From contig CAJXMO010000013.1 of assembly GCA_913056495.1 (NCBI GenBank), positions 50,936-114,935 on the forward strand: DNA of 64,000 nt, given 5' to 3'. The DNA is from an uncultured Alteromonadaceae bacterium. GTDB taxonomy: Bacteria; Pseudomonadota; Gammaproteobacteria; Enterobacterales; Alteromonadaceae. The notes under the pieces are model-generated. The model made no database searches. It was not told the DNA's origin and worked only from the letters and a program-made list of their open reading frames with translations. Positions 27,625 through 37,100 of this stretch are shown here, piece after piece (positions within the stretch are counted from its first letter, which is position 1; each line of letters starts with the position of its first letter). The translations under genes and the position numbers were made by a program.

Positions 27625-29721
27625 ATGAGTAGCTTGTCAAAGTTAGCTGGCTTCATCAAATGGAGCGCTGTCGGCCTGATAGTGCTTGCGATCATTGTTG
27701 CGGTTTCAGCTGCAATCAAACATCACAATCGCTTTAAAGACAAAGACGACTATCGAGGTTCAATTCAGGTTAATAACAGCCAGTTCCTGGATGATTTTTC
27801 AAAGTTTTATCCGAGCCCGGATTTTGATGACTGGCCACGCAGCAAAACCTGGCAGGGATGGTCACCGGCTCAAAGCATGTGGTACTACAATGCAACACAA
27901 GGCTCAGACCTACTCCCCTACGACTTTTTCCTGAGTTTAGAGCAACATAATCATGAAACTTTATTCAGAGATAACCTCAACATGGATAGGTTTCGATATA
28001 TTCCGCAAAATATCACTCAACTCAATCCGGATGGTTTACCGCTCGGACTGGTCAAAGATGAATATCAGGGCAGAAGTTATTTAGGATTTACCTGCGCAGC
28101 CTGCCATACAAATCAAATTGTTTATCAGGATACCGCCATACGAGTGGATGGTGGACCTGCAATGGCAAATATGGATGGTTTTATGCATGAACTCGAAGCG
28201 GCATTAAATACCACCTTAAATCAAGCTGATAAACAACAGAGGTTTATCAGCGAGGTATTAGCGCTAAATCTTAACTATCAGACCGCTGAGCAAGTTAAAG
28301 CCGATTTGGTCTTTTATACCTTGCAGATTAGCCTTTATAATTATATCAACTCAAGCAATACTCAATACGGCTATGCCAGACTGGATGCATTCGGCCGCAT
28401 ATATAACCGGGTTCTGCAACATGTACTAAATAAAAAGCAACTGATTCAAGTGATAGAAACCTCATTTGATCCGGCCATGGCAAAACAACTGAACCAGGCA
28501 TTGGAACTTCAGTTAATCAGCGCGGAACAAATGATCCATCTTTTTGATAAGCTGGTTAGTACCTTTGACTTTACCCCGGATAATCATCAACTACCAAAAG
28601 ATTTGGCTAAGCTGAGAACCTTAAAACAGGCTTTATTTAATTCACCGGATGCTCCTGTCTCATATCCGTTTTTATGGGATATTGCCCAGCATGATTATGT
28701 CCAGTGGAATGGTATTGCAGCCAATTCAGGTGTCGGTGCAATCGGTCGCAACTCGGGTGAAGTTATGGGCGTATTTGCAACGCTGGACTGGCAGGAAACG
28801 GACCAGACCACACTCGCAACGCTAATTGGTGGACAAAACCGACAAAATGAAAACGGTAAACTGGTTAATTTTAAGTCCTCAATCGATGTTGATAACCTGC
28901 GTTTAATTGAATCCCAACTAAAATCTTTGCAATCTCCGGTCTGGCCGGATGCTGTTTTACCTGAAATCGACGATGCCAAAGCTCAGGCCGGCAAGGTGTT
29001 ATTTGAGCAGCATTGTCGTAGCTGCCACCAAAAAATTGAACGAGCCAATCCCGCCCGTAAAGTGGTCGCGCAAATGAGTAAACTGGATGAAATAAAAACA
29101 GACGCCAAGATGGCTCTAAATGGCGCCACTTATCAAGGTAAAAGCGGGATTCTAGAAGGGATTTATTTATCAACCGATGTCGGCAATATTCTGGTTCAGG
29201 AAGATGCGGCGGTTGCCAGTATTTTAACTGTGGCGACTAAAAATGTGGTTGCCACTCCGGATCCGGATAAATGGATTTTCACCCGCGGTTTTAACTGGTT
29301 ATATAATCTGGCAACAACCGCATTCGATAATGATATTAAATCCAGTATTAAGCGCGGTAACTATGAACCGGATTCAACACTCAATCCGTACGCCTCACTA
29401 CTGGCCTATAAAGGTCGCCCACTCAATGGTATTTGGGCAACCGCGCCATATCTACACAATGGTTCAGTCCCCAGTTTGTATGAACTCTTATTACCTAAAT
29501 GCAGCCTTGCTGAGTTTATACCAGCCCAGTGTCGCCCTGAACAATTTATGGTAGGCAGCCGTTTATTTGATCCGATAAAAGTCGGCTTTATCAGTGAAGG
29601 CTATTCTGGCTTTGAATTTAAAACTGATTTGCCCGGAAACAGTAATGCCGGACATGACTATGCAACAGATATTAGTGATGAACAAAGATGGCAACTAGTC
29701 GAGTATATGAAGACGCTGTAA
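27625..29721 (+). CDS. Di-heme cytochrome c peroxidase superfamily protein, RoxA-like
   Basis: 698 residues, membrane-anchored near the N terminus (SAVGLIVLAIIVAVSAA). Two heme motifs are visible, CAACHTNQ at about residue 155 and CRSCHQK at about residue 465. Late in the protein come NGIWATAPYLHNGSVPSLYELL and other blocks typical of the RoxA/CcpA-like di-heme family. Family members include peroxidases and rubber oxygenases; the substrate here is unknown. It probably acts in the periplasm. An imperfect repeat, AACTCCGTTTAAAACTTT (27549-27566) versus AAACGGAGTT (27612-27621), sits upstream and includes its ribosome site. Confidence 0.8.
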   Translation: MSSLSKLAGFIKWSAVGLIVLAIIVAVSAAIKHHNRFKDKDDYRGSIQVNNSQFLDDFSKFYPSPDFDDWPRSKTWQGWSPAQSMWYYNATQGSDLLPYDFFLSLEQHNHETLFRDNLNMDRFRYIPQNITQLNPDGLPLGLVKDEYQGRSYLGFTCAACHTNQIVYQDTAIRVDGGPAMANMDGFMHELEAALNTTLNQADKQQRFISEVLALNLNYQTAEQVKADLVFYTLQISLYNYINSSNTQYGYARLDAFGRIYNRVLQHVLNKKQLIQVIETSFDPAMAKQLNQALELQLISAEQMIHLFDKLVSTFDFTPDNHQLPKDLAKLRTLKQALFNSPDAPVSYPFLWDIAQHDYVQWNGIAANSGVGAIGRNSGEVMGVFATLDWQETDQTTLATLIGGQNRQNENGKLVNFKSSIDVDNLRLIESQLKSLQSPVWPDAVLPEIDDAKAQAGKVLFEQHCRSCHQKIERANPARKVVAQMSKLDEIKTDAKMALNGATYQGKSGILEGIYLSTDVGNILVQEDAAVASILTVATKNVVATPDPDKWIFTRGFNWLYNLATTAFDNDIKSSIKRGNYEPDSTLNPYASLLAYKGRPLNGIWATAPYLHNGSVPSLYELLLPKCSLAEFIPAQCRPEQFMVGSRLFDPIKVGFISEGYSGFEFKTDLPGNSNAGHDYATDISDEQRWQLVEYMKTL

Positions 29722-29756
29722 GCCAATTAATTCAGTATTAATTAGCAACAAAAAAG

Positions 29757-29782
29757 CCTCCAGGCTCCATCCAGCCTGGAGG
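29757..29782. promoter_or_regulatory. Strong 10-bp hairpin in the 29722-30035 gap
   Basis: CCTCCAGGCT / AGCCTGGAGG with a 6-nt loop, 36 bp after the di-heme gene. The A-tract is on its left side, so a classical U-tract would exist only for minus-strand transcription, although no minus-strand gene precedes it. It may end the plus transcript without a U-run or be a dispersed palindrome. Nothing else is recognisable in this 314-bp gap. Confidence 0.4.
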
Positions 29783-30035
29783 TACACTTAGGAGAACAAG
29801 TCCCTTTCGGGTTATTATTATATAGCACATTTAGCAGTTGTATTGTCTGTGACTTAAGCCGTAATGAACAATCATAAATATCAATGTTCGATATTAGGTT
29901 AAAATATCCACACTCAATTCAGTCACTTTATAAACGAAAATAACCAGATTGACCCTATTTGGTTTTGAATATCACAACGAATAGATTCATTCTCAATCCG
30001 GCCGAACTCCTGTATGATCAACTCAGTTCATTCAA

Positions 30036-30707
30036 ATGCCAAATTCAAAAACGATGCAAAAGTTTATCTACAAGCCCCCTGCGGACCCACTCGATATTTT
30101 ATTTGAAGATGACAGTATTCTGGTTATCAATAAACCTTCAGGTTTATTATCAAACCCGGGCCGTGCACCGGAAACTCACGACTGTGCATTAAGCAGACTA
30201 CAGGCAAAATTTGGCGAAGTATATCTGGTTCACCGACTGGATTGTGAAACCTCTGGTGTACTCATTTTTGCCCGCAGTAAAGCAGCAGAAATTCACCTCA
30301 AAAAACAATTTGAAGCCAGGCAAACCGAAAAAATCTATTTGGCCGAAGTGGACGGAATTCCAAAACAAACGAAAGGCACTATGGAATGGCCGCTCATTGC
30401 GGATAAAAGCCGGATACCACTTCAAAAAGTGAGTATTGAATCCGGTAAACCTGCTGTTACTGAATATAAAGTATTGCAAAAAAAGATAGCGTCCAGCCTG
30501 ATTGAATTAAAACCCATTACAGGTCGAACACATCAATTAAGAGTGCACTTATTAACGCTGGGTCACATTATTTTAGGTGATAACTTTTATGCGCCTAAAA
30601 AGATAAAAAATGCGAGTGATCGTTTATGTTTGCATGCAATGAGTTTAACCATTTCACATCCGGCTAACGGACAAAAAATGACGTTTCACTGTCCGGCAGA
30701 TTTTTAA
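30036..30707 (+). CDS. rluA: Dual-specificity rRNA/tRNA pseudouridine synthase
   Basis: 223 residues, the length of RluA, with the catalytic loop VHRLDCETSGVLIFA (Asp about residue 69). Other family blocks are ILVINKPSGLLSNPGR, ESGKPAVTEYKVL and LKPITGRTHQLRVHLLTLGH. RluA converts U746 of 23S rRNA and U32 of some tRNAs to pseudouridine. No S4 domain is present, as expected for RluA. The start could also be the second Met at 30054. Confidence 0.87.
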   Translation: MPNSKTMQKFIYKPPADPLDILFEDDSILVINKPSGLLSNPGRAPETHDCALSRLQAKFGEVYLVHRLDCETSGVLIFARSKAAEIHLKKQFEARQTEKIYLAEVDGIPKQTKGTMEWPLIADKSRIPLQKVSIESGKPAVTEYKVLQKKIASSLIELKPITGRTHQLRVHLLTLGHIILGDNFYAPKKIKNASDRLCLHAMSLTISHPANGQKMTFHCPADF

Positions 30708-30780
30708 TTTAAGCCAAAGTTATCAATGAATCCGGCCAGTAAACCGATAGCTCTAACATTTAAAAAACGATACAGAAATA

Positions 30781-30818
30781 AAAAAGCCAGTTGAATTAAA
30801 TACTCAACTGGCTTTTTT
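30781..30818. terminator. Bidirectional terminator between rluA and aroA
   Basis: AAAAAGCCAGTTGA / TCAACTGGCTTTTTT stem with an AT-rich loop and T-tracts in both directions. It serves the convergent rluA (plus) and aroA (minus) transcripts. Confidence 0.8.
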
Positions 30819-30884
30819 ATTTTATGCTTCAGTATCAGAAAAACTAACCTGTTTCCAGCTTAGTTTACAACCAAAATCAGATAA

Positions 30885-32171
30885 CTAGTGCTGTACAACC
30901 GACTCAAACAATTCAAAATAATTCGGGAAAGTTTTGGCCGTACATTTAGGATCATTAATAATCATAGGGTTTTTACCCATAGCAGCCAATGAAAAACACA
31001 TAGCAATGCGATGATCATTATAAGTATCAATCGCAGCGGTTTGAATCTCTGCCGGCGGCTCAATTACAATATAATCTTCACCTTCTTCGACCGTTGCACC
31101 GACTTTTTTTAGTTCGGTAGCCATCGCATATAAGCGATCGGTTTCTTTTACCCGCCAATTATAAATATTGCGGATAGCAGTGGCTCCTTTAGCAAATAAA
31201 GCTGTTGTAGCAATTGTCATAGCCGCATCTGGAATATGGTTTAAATCCACATCAACCGCATTTAACTCACCTTTGCCAGTCACCTTTATATACTCGTCGC
31301 CCCACTCCACATCAGCACCCATTTGCGCTAATACTTCAGCGAATTTAGCATCACCCTGCACACTTTTAAGGCCAACACCATTCACTTTAACTGAACCACC
31401 TTTAATGGCAGCTGCCGCTAAAAAGTAAGATGCTGAAGATGCATCACCTTCAACTAAAACACGACCTGGTGATTGATAGGATTGATTACCTTTAACGCGA
31501 AATACCTGATAATTTTCGTTTTCAACTTTAACACCGAACTGCTCCATCAATTGTAGAGTTATCTCTATATAGGGTTTAGATACTAATTCATCAATCACCA
31601 CTATTTCCATGTCTTCTTGCGCTAAAGGTGACGCCATTAACAAAGCTGTTAAAAATTGACTCGAAATACTGCCCTGGATCTCAACTTTGCCACCTTTTAA
31701 ACCTGTCGCATTGATTTTTAATGGCGGAAAGTCTTCATCCTTTAAATATTCAATATCAGCGCCAACTTGTCTTAGCGCATCGACTAAATGACCAATTGGA
31801 CGCTCGAACATGCGAGGTTCACCGGTTAATACAAACTCACCTTCACCTAAACACAAAGCAGCCGTTAACGGACGCATAGCAGTACCCGCATTCCCTAAAA
31901 ACATCTCGGCACTGCCATTATATTTAATCGGACCACCCAGGCCCTTTACCTTACACTCGGTTTTATCAGCTGATAACTGATATTCAACACCTAATAATTT
32001 CAGTGCATTAAGCATATGGCGAATATCATCACTATCTAATAAATTAGTGATTTGAGTTTCACCTTCAGCTAACGCAGCTAACAATAAAATACGGTTTGAT
32101 AAACTTTTTGAACCCGGAATCGTAACTTCACCATCAACGTGGGAAATCGGTTCAATTTTAATGCTTTCCAT
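30885..32171 (-). CDS. aroA: 5-enolpyruvylshikimate-3-phosphate synthase
   Basis: 428 residues with the EPSP synthase signatures [39 protein letters not shown] and [19 protein letters not shown]. It joins shikimate-3-phosphate and phosphoenolpyruvate in the aromatic amino-acid pathway. It is monocistronic here and divergent from ffs. Confidence 0.96.
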   Translation of the reverse strand: MESIKIEPISHVDGEVTIPGSKSLSNRILLLAALAEGETQITNLLDSDDIRHMLNALKLLGVEYQLSADKTECKVKGLGGPIKYNGSAEMFLGNAGTAMRPLTAALCLGEGEFVLTGEPRMFERPIGHLVDALRQVGADIEYLKDEDFPPLKINATGLKGGKVEIQGSISSQFLTALLMASPLAQEDMEIVVIDELVSKPYIEITLQLMEQFGVKVENENYQVFRVKGNQSYQSPGRVLVEGDASSASYFLAAAAIKGGSVKVNGVGLKSVQGDAKFAEVLAQMGADVEWGDEYIKVTGKGELNAVDVDLNHIPDAAMTIATTALFAKGATAIRNIYNWRVKETDRLYAMATELKKVGATVEEGEDYIVIEPPAEIQTAAIDTYNDHRIAMCFSLAAMGKNPMIINDPKCTAKTFPNYFELFESVVQH

Positions 32172-32335
32172 GAGGCACTCTATAAACTAAAAAGATAAAA
32201 ACAAAAATGGCGGTGATTATAACTTGAGCGCGCCAATATTGCACAACCAATTCACATTAATTCAGCGTTATCTAGACGTTTTAGTACAGATTTCAATCAA
32301 ACAAACCTTTTATCGTGCCGATTTTTAAATTCCCC

Positions 32336-32363
32336 TTGATTCCCTGAGCTTAATATGGATAAT
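32336..32363 (+). promoter_or_regulatory. Promoter of ffs (4.5S RNA)
   Basis: TTGATT (-35) and GATAAT (-10) with a 16-bp spacer, followed by a GC-rich discriminator. The mature 4.5S RNA begins about 17 bp after the -10, leaving a short processed leader. Confidence 0.6.
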
Positions 32364-32379
32364 GCGTGGCTCACATTAT

Positions 32380-32494
32380 GGTGGCCTTGTTGGTTCCCCC
32401 GCAATGATAATTTGTGAATTTGGTCAGGCCCGGAAGGGAGCAGCCACAGCAAACGACTCATGTGCCGGGGTGTAGCTGGCTCGGCCACCACCCT
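32380..32494 (+). ncRNA. ffs: 4.5S RNA, bacterial signal recognition particle RNA
   Basis: About 115 nt, like the 114-nt Escherichia coli RNA. The conserved domain IV core GGTCAGGCCCGGAAGGGAGC is followed by CAGCC and the distal GTGCCGGGGTGTAGCTGGC. The 5' GGTGGCC pairs with the 3' GGCCACC. With Ffh it targets inner-membrane proteins. The 3' flank is a known Tn7-like insertion site, and here the element begins ~16 bp after the gene. Confidence 0.95.
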
Positions 32495-32509
32495 CAATAT
32501 ATCGTGTGT

Positions 32510-32579
32510 TGTCGTTTGAAGTATAAGTTGACATATTTGAATTAAAAGATGACATAAATTGGAAGTATAAGCTGGCATA
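32510..32579 (+). repeat. Right (ffs-proximal) transposon end with three packed TnsB-type sites
   Basis: Direct copies of an 18-base motif: GAAGTATAAGTTGACATA at 32518, GAATTAAAAGATGACATA at 32539 and GAAGTATAAGCTGGCATA at 32562. The terminus is TGTCG. Spacing is 21 and 23 bp, i.e. nearly abutting, like the overlapping TnsB sites of the Tn7 right end. Confidence 0.85.
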
Positions 32580-32617
32580 GTCTAGTATTTAACCAAATGG
32601 TTAGATGGTTGACTCAC

Positions 32618-33247
32618 ATGTACAGAAGAAAAATCAAACACTCCCGTGTTAAAAGTCTCCATAAATTTGCTAGTCAAAAAAATAAATCTACATGTTTAGT
32701 CGAATCTTCCTTAGAGTTTGATGCTTGTTTTCATTTTGAATTTTCACCATCAATAGCCGCATTTGAAGCACAACCACTAGGTTACGAATATGAGTTTGAT
32801 AACCGTATTTGCCGTTACACGCCTGACTTTTTACTTACCCACACGGACGGCACGCAAAAATTTATCGAAGTAAAACCCCAAAACAAAATAGCTGACGAAG
32901 ACTTTCGCTCACGGTTTATTAAAAAACAAACTATCGCCAAGCAAGATGGACGCGATTTAATACTGGTTACAGATAAACAAATCCGCGTGTACCCCACTCT
33001 AAATAATTTAAAACTTTTACATCGTTACTCAGGATTTCAGTCCCTAACTGAGATTCAACTATCGGTGTTAAAGCTTGTTAAACAATACGGCTCTATCAAA
33101 GTCGGGCATTTAATCAGCGTTTTAAAAATAACGGCCGGTGAGCTACTTGCTACAGTGCTTCGCTTATTATCTGTAGGGCAATTATTTGCAGATTTAACTA
33201 CAGATGAAATTTCGATAGAAACATCAATTTGGGCTAACCATGATTAA
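32618..33247 (+). CDS. tnsA: Tn7-like transposase endonuclease subunit TnsA
   Basis: 209 residues from the ATG at 32618 (MYRRKIKHSR); a start seven codons earlier is possible. It has the PD-(D/E)xK nuclease fold: Glu33 in SLEFD, Asp70 in YTPDFLL, and Glu84/Lys86 in FIEVKPQ, followed by a winged-helix C-terminal domain that in Tn7 contacts TnsC. TnsA cuts the 5' ends of the element, making cut-and-paste transposition possible together with TnsB. The reading frame is intact with all catalytic residues, although the partner genes are lost. Its TGA/TAA region overlaps the tnsB start by 8 bp, the normal arrangement. Confidence 0.9.
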   Translation: MYRRKIKHSRVKSLHKFASQKNKSTCLVESSLEFDACFHFEFSPSIAAFEAQPLGYEYEFDNRICRYTPDFLLTHTDGTQKFIEVKPQNKIADEDFRSRFIKKQTIAKQDGRDLILVTDKQIRVYPTLNNLKLLHRYSGFQSLTEIQLSVLKLVKQYGSIKVGHLISVLKITAGELLATVLRLLSVGQLFADLTTDEISIETSIWANHD

Positions 33248-33545
33248 CGTAGGTTTGTTTGATGATGAGTTTAACCAACCATTACCAAAGATAGAAACCA
33301 AACCACCTCAAAATTTCAGCAAAGATTCACAAGCACTTCCTGATAAAATAAAAACAACAACGTTTGCTAAATTCAAATATATTCAATGGCTTGAGGCTAA
33401 TATACAAGGTGGTTGGACACAAAAAAACCTTGATCCTTTATTAAAAGTAATGCCCGAATTAGAGGGAGAAAAAAAGCCCAGCTGGAGAACCGCCGCACGA
33501 TGGTATAGCACTTATACCAGTGCGGATAAAAATATTATGCCACTA
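33240..33545 (+). pseudogene. tnsB: tnsB, only the N-terminal ~100 codons remain
   Basis: The frame starts ATGATTAACG inside the tnsA stop and reads MINVGLFDDEFNQPLP..., then KKPSWRTAARWYSTYTSADKN. This is the N-terminal DNA-binding part of a TnsB-type DDE transposase; the full protein should have roughly 600 or more residues. At about 33540 the sequence switches to IS91-family transposase sequence and the frame stops at 33560. The whole catalytic domain is missing, and no later fragment was found. Confidence 0.8.
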
Positions 33546-34384
33546 CAAACACCATCATAATGCGCAGTGGTTACAACGCCAGCAACTAAGACTGTTACCG
33601 GCACAATATTATTTAGTGACCTTTACCTTGCCCAAACAATGGCGTGGTTTATGTTATGGCTATCAGAAAACCGTGTTTAATGCTTTATTTAAAAGTGCTG
33701 CCGATACCTTAGCCAGCTTCTTTAACCATGATAAACAACTGGGTGCTCAATATGGCTGTTGCATACCCATTCCCGCCAACTTGAATTTCATCCGCATGTT
33801 CATTGCATCGTGCCTGCGCTGGCTCTGGATAAGTCTGGTCAGCTGATTAAGCAAAAAATCGGACGTTATCTGTTTAATGCAAATAACTTAGCCAAAGTCT
33901 TTCGAGGTAAAATGCACCAAGCCTTAACCGATGCACAGCTTAAAGCCCCCCCCCCATTCGCCTAAAAATTGGGTGGCTGATTGTCAGCATGTTGGTCAGG
34001 GTGAACAAGCCCTTATTTATCTCGTTATTTATATCGCGGGGTGATTGCTGAAAAAAACATGCTCGCGCTGAATAATAACAAAGTGACCTGGCGTTACAAA
34101 GACAGTACAACGAAACAGTTTGTTAATCGCTGTGAAGCGGCCGTTGATTTTTTTTATGGCGCGTTATCAAACACACCTTACCAAAAGGCTTTCGCCGTAG
34201 TCGTAATATGGGTTTGCTGCATGGCAATGCCAAACTCAAGCTCAGGTGTATTCAACTCTGGTTGAAAGTGAAGCTGCCTGAGATAATACCAACACCACGG
34301 CCCAGGATAATTTGCCCTTGCTGCCATCATGAAATGGTGTGTACCGGCGTGGTGCGCAAACGAATGAATATGACGACGAGGTAA
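33540..34384 (+). pseudogene. Decayed IS91-family transposase
   Basis: Three or more frames must be joined to read the protein. The first has WLQRQQLRLLPAQYYLVTFTLP. After a shift comes HTHSRQLEFHPHVHCIVP, the HxH-containing motif of rolling-circle Y2 transposases. Later frames give WVADCQHVGQGEQALIYL, GVIAEKNMLAL and a C-terminal CPCCHHEM zinc-like motif. The N-terminal zinc region is missing at the junction with tnsB, and a run of nine C near 33950 sits beside one frameshift. It cannot be functional. It probably caused the loss of the rest of tnsB and of tnsC. Confidence 0.8.
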
Positions 34385-34635
34385 AACAAGGAAGCGTTTA
34401 CGGCTGCACGGAAGATGGCTCACCCAAAGCATTAAACAAACTGACAGGAGAAAAAAAAACCAACATGAAAACAATGCGTTAAAAATCACGGCCGAAAACG
34501 GTCTAGCCTCACTCGCCTTGAAAAAAGTCAGCCATGACAACAAATTTATTTATTTCCTATATAAGCAGAACTCAACACCGGGCTTGTGACGTGAATGGAT
34601 GCACTAATGCCGTGACTGCAGGATGCAGAGGAACG
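34385..34635. other. Non-coding tail between the IS91 remnant and the first attC-like site
   Basis: Likely 3' part of the IS91-type element. No terminal hairpin or gene could be confirmed; the minus-strand reading frame here is the shadow of the remnant. Confidence 0.4.
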
Positions 34636-34690
34636 GTCCAACAATAGGATTAAGTTGCGGCTTCGCGCAACCTATCCTTATTTATTAAGT
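34636..34690 (-). repeat. Short attC-like site of the kinase cassette
   Basis: GTCCAAC at the left, a stem AGTTGCG/CGCAACC around GCTTCG, and an AATAAGGATA/CAATAGGAT arm pair. The right core reads ATTAAGT instead of GTTRRRY. At ~55 bp it is much shorter than the other sites, comparable to the classical aadA attC. The degraded core makes it less certain. Confidence 0.45.
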
Positions 34691-34693
34691 GCT

Positions 34694-35221
34694 CTACGCA
34701 TTTTCTAAAAACAACTTTGCTTTTTTTGGCGATGTGAGATGCACCAACTGAATACCATTAAGTGATTCGCTTGCGAAAAGCTTGGCGTATTTACGTTTGG
34801 TTTTCCAGTAGTTTTGTAGCATCCACAGGATGACAGATTCGGAAGATAAAAAATTACGCTGAAAGGATTCTCTATTTCCTGTACCTACCCAGATTTCCTG
34901 TTTTGATGTTGAGCGTTTTAACGAGCGAATGAGGATTTGCTTAAACGTATGAAGAAAGCAGTAATCCAACCAAATAATTATGTCCACGTATTGCCACTTG
35001 AGCGAATTAGTTTTGGATTGATTGCCATCTAATACCCAAGCCTCTTTTTCTAAGTGAGCTTTAAGCAAAGACAAAAATTCTTCGGTTTCCAGATGCTCCC
35101 AATTTGGCAGCCAAAACAGTGCATCCATTTCTATGTACGGAATACCTAGCTTTTGAGCAAGCAAGTAACTGAAATGAGATTTACCGCTTCCGCTTGTACC
35201 GATGACATTGATTCTTTTCAT
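34694..35221 (-). CDS. Cassette-encoded P-loop kinase (adenylate-kinase/topology-modulation-like)
   Basis: 175 residues from the ATG at 35221 (MKRINVIGTSGSGKSHFSYLLA); the longer frame starts inside the attC remnant. Walker A is GTSGSGKS. IPYIEMDALFWLPNW and WVLDGNQSKTNSLKW are typical of the small nucleotide-kinase-like proteins often annotated as topology modulation protein or FlaR-like. The substrate is unknown. It is the last cassette of the array, cut off from the others by the IS1182-type element. Confidence 0.75.
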   Translation of the reverse strand: MKRINVIGTSGSGKSHFSYLLAQKLGIPYIEMDALFWLPNWEHLETEEFLSLLKAHLEKEAWVLDGNQSKTNSLKWQYVDIIIWLDYCFLHTFKQILIRSLKRSTSKQEIWVGTGNRESFQRNFLSSESVILWMLQNYWKTKRKYAKLFASESLNGIQLVHLTSPKKAKLFLENA

Positions 35222-35246
35222 TGTGATGAAGCCTGACAAACATAAC

Positions 35247-37100
35247 GAGACTGTAGAAAAACTCCAATCTCAAGTTTAATAAATAAAATCAGTTTAATCT
35301 GTAAATTGCTCAAAAGAAACATTGAGTTACCCGATCCCGTGTGATCTAATAGCTATTATTCACCAACATCGTATAATGATGGCCAACTACAAGCCAGACT
35401 ACTCGCACCAAAACAAATTTATCGCTGTTGATTTCTCAGCGCAAATTGTGCCGGGCACATTTGAATATGCCTTAAGCCATATTGTTGATAACCACCTTGA
35501 TTTATCCTCGTTTGATACGCTTTATAAAAATGATAAAGGCGGGGCGAGCGCTTATTCGCCAGCCATCATGCTCAAAATCATCTTGTTTGCATACTCCAGA
35601 GGCTACATTTCAAGTCGCCGTATTGCCCAAGCCTGTCAAACCAATATCACTTTTATGGCATTATCGGGTGATGCGCAACCGCACTTCACCTCAATTGCCA
35701 GCTTTGTCGCCAATATGAGTGACAATATCGAGCCATTATTTACCCAAGTCTTAATGATTTGCGAACAAGAAAACTTAATTGGTCACCACATGTTTGCCAT
35801 TGATGGCTGTAAAATATCATCCAATGCCAGCAAAGAATGGAGCGGCACACACCAAGAGCTCAAACAAAAAGCCAAACGACTTAGCCAAGCCAGTAAACGT
35901 ATTATTGCCTCACATAAAGCACAAGATGAATTACCAGACAATGAAATTGCACAAGACTTAAAGCAGAAGGCTAAATTAGATAATACAGCGAAAAAGATTG
36001 AGCATTTTTTAGCCGGCAATAAAGAAAGAATCGGTAATCGCAATACGCCCGTCAAAAGCAATATCACAGATAATGACAGTGCCAAAATGACAACCAGCAA
36101 AGGCACCATTCAAGGTTATAATGGGATTGCGATTAGCGATGATAAACATCAAATCATCTTACAAGCGCAAGCTTGGGGGTCGGTAGGAGAGCAACAAACT
36201 TTACAACCCGCCATCAAACAACTACAAAATACACTCTCTAAAATACAACAAGCAGACAGCTTAACAACGGCTAAATTTAGTGCAGACAGTGGATTTAACA
36301 GCCATGACAACATTCAATTTTTAGCAAATGAAAAGATAGACGCTTACATAGCCGATACTGGTTTTAGAAGTCGCAATCCGCTCTTTCAAAACAGTAAAAC
36401 TTACCAGCAAAATCAGGCTAAAAAACGCAAAAGCCGTACTAATAAAAGCCATAAACTCTTTACCTACCATGAGTTCACATTCAACGAAACAAACTTAACC
36501 TGCACCTGCCCTGCGGGTAACCCCATGTGGCTAACCGCCAAACCAAAAGCAGATGCAACGCATACGCGCTTTCAGGCTTACCTTAAAGACTGCCGAAATT
36601 GCCCTTTACGTAAACAATGCATGCAAAAAGAGCCAAAGAATCATGGACGGCAAGTCTCAATACCAAAAGCGAAAAAACGCTCCGCAGCGCAAATACTCAG
36701 CGATGAAATGAAAGCTAAAGTAGATAGCCCACAAGGACGGCGTGAATATAGTAAACGGCTAGGTTGCATTGAACCTGTCTTTGCCAATATAACCAAAAAT
36801 AAAGGAATGGATTACTTTACGTGGAAAAACGAAAGTGAATGCCCAATGGCAAATGTATTGCTTGGTCCACAACATCGAAAAACTCAGAAATAGTCTGCAT
36901 TAGAATCGCCTAACGCCGAAAAACGGCTACCGCCCTCTTAGAAAGCAACCAAAACAAGCCTAAATGCCCTCGCCATTTTTGTCGCAATGATTTATCTAGC
37001 AAAAATTTCGCGCCCGATTGAGCAAATCTTAGTATTAAATTGGCCGGTTGGATTAAACTTGGAGAGAAAAGTGACTGAAAACGAGTAATTCTACAGTCTC
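35247..37100 (+). mobile_element. IS1182-family insertion sequence, intact
   Basis: 1854 bp bounded by inverted repeats: GAGACTGTAGAAAAACTC at the left and the complement of GAGACTGTAGAATTACTC at the right (16 of 18 match). AAC flanks both sides. Removing the element and one AAC joins ATAAC to GCCGCAATATGG, exactly the start of the attC type seen at 38227 and 42632. The element therefore sits in an attC. The 207-bp stretch between the transposase stop and the right repeat holds no gene. Confidence 0.85.
35376..36893 (+). CDS. IS1182-family DDE transposase
   Basis: 505 residues from the ATG at 35376 (MMANYKPDYSHQNKFIAVDFS), matching the family's start; a TTG 18 codons upstream is less likely. 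Family blocks are QIVPGTFEYALSHIV, PAIMLKIILFAYSRGYISSRRIAQACQ and FMALSGDAQPHFTSIASFV. The catalytic core includes FAIDGCKISSNASKEW and SADSGFNSHDN. A Cys-rich C-terminal segment (CRNCPLRKQCM) and a YSKRLGCIEPVFANI block end the protein. It appears complete and active. Confidence 0.9.
   Translation: MMANYKPDYSHQNKFIAVDFSAQIVPGTFEYALSHIVDNHLDLSSFDTLYKNDKGGASAYSPAIMLKIILFAYSRGYISSRRIAQACQTNITFMALSGDAQPHFTSIASFVANMSDNIEPLFTQVLMICEQENLIGHHMFAIDGCKISSNASKEWSGTHQELKQKAKRLSQASKRIIASHKAQDELPDNEIAQDLKQKAKLDNTAKKIEHFLAGNKERIGNRNTPVKSNITDNDSAKMTTSKGTIQGYNGIAISDDKHQIILQAQAWGSVGEQQTLQPAIKQLQNTLSKIQQADSLTTAKFSADSGFNSHDNIQFLANEKIDAYIADTGFRSRNPLFQNSKTYQQNQAKKRKSRTNKSHKLFTYHEFTFNETNLTCTCPAGNPMWLTAKPKADATHTRFQAYLKDCRNCPLRKQCMQKEPKNHGRQVSIPKAKKRSAAQILSDEMKAKVDSPQGRREYSKRLGCIEPVFANITKNKGMDYFTWKNESECPMANVLLGPQHRKTQK

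Noticed and set aside
36908..36950. GCCTAACGCCGAAAAACGGC looks like the start of an attC site after the IS transposase
   Set aside because: It lies inside the inverted repeats of the IS1182-type element, has no matching GTTRRRY partner, and the true attC resumes at 37101.
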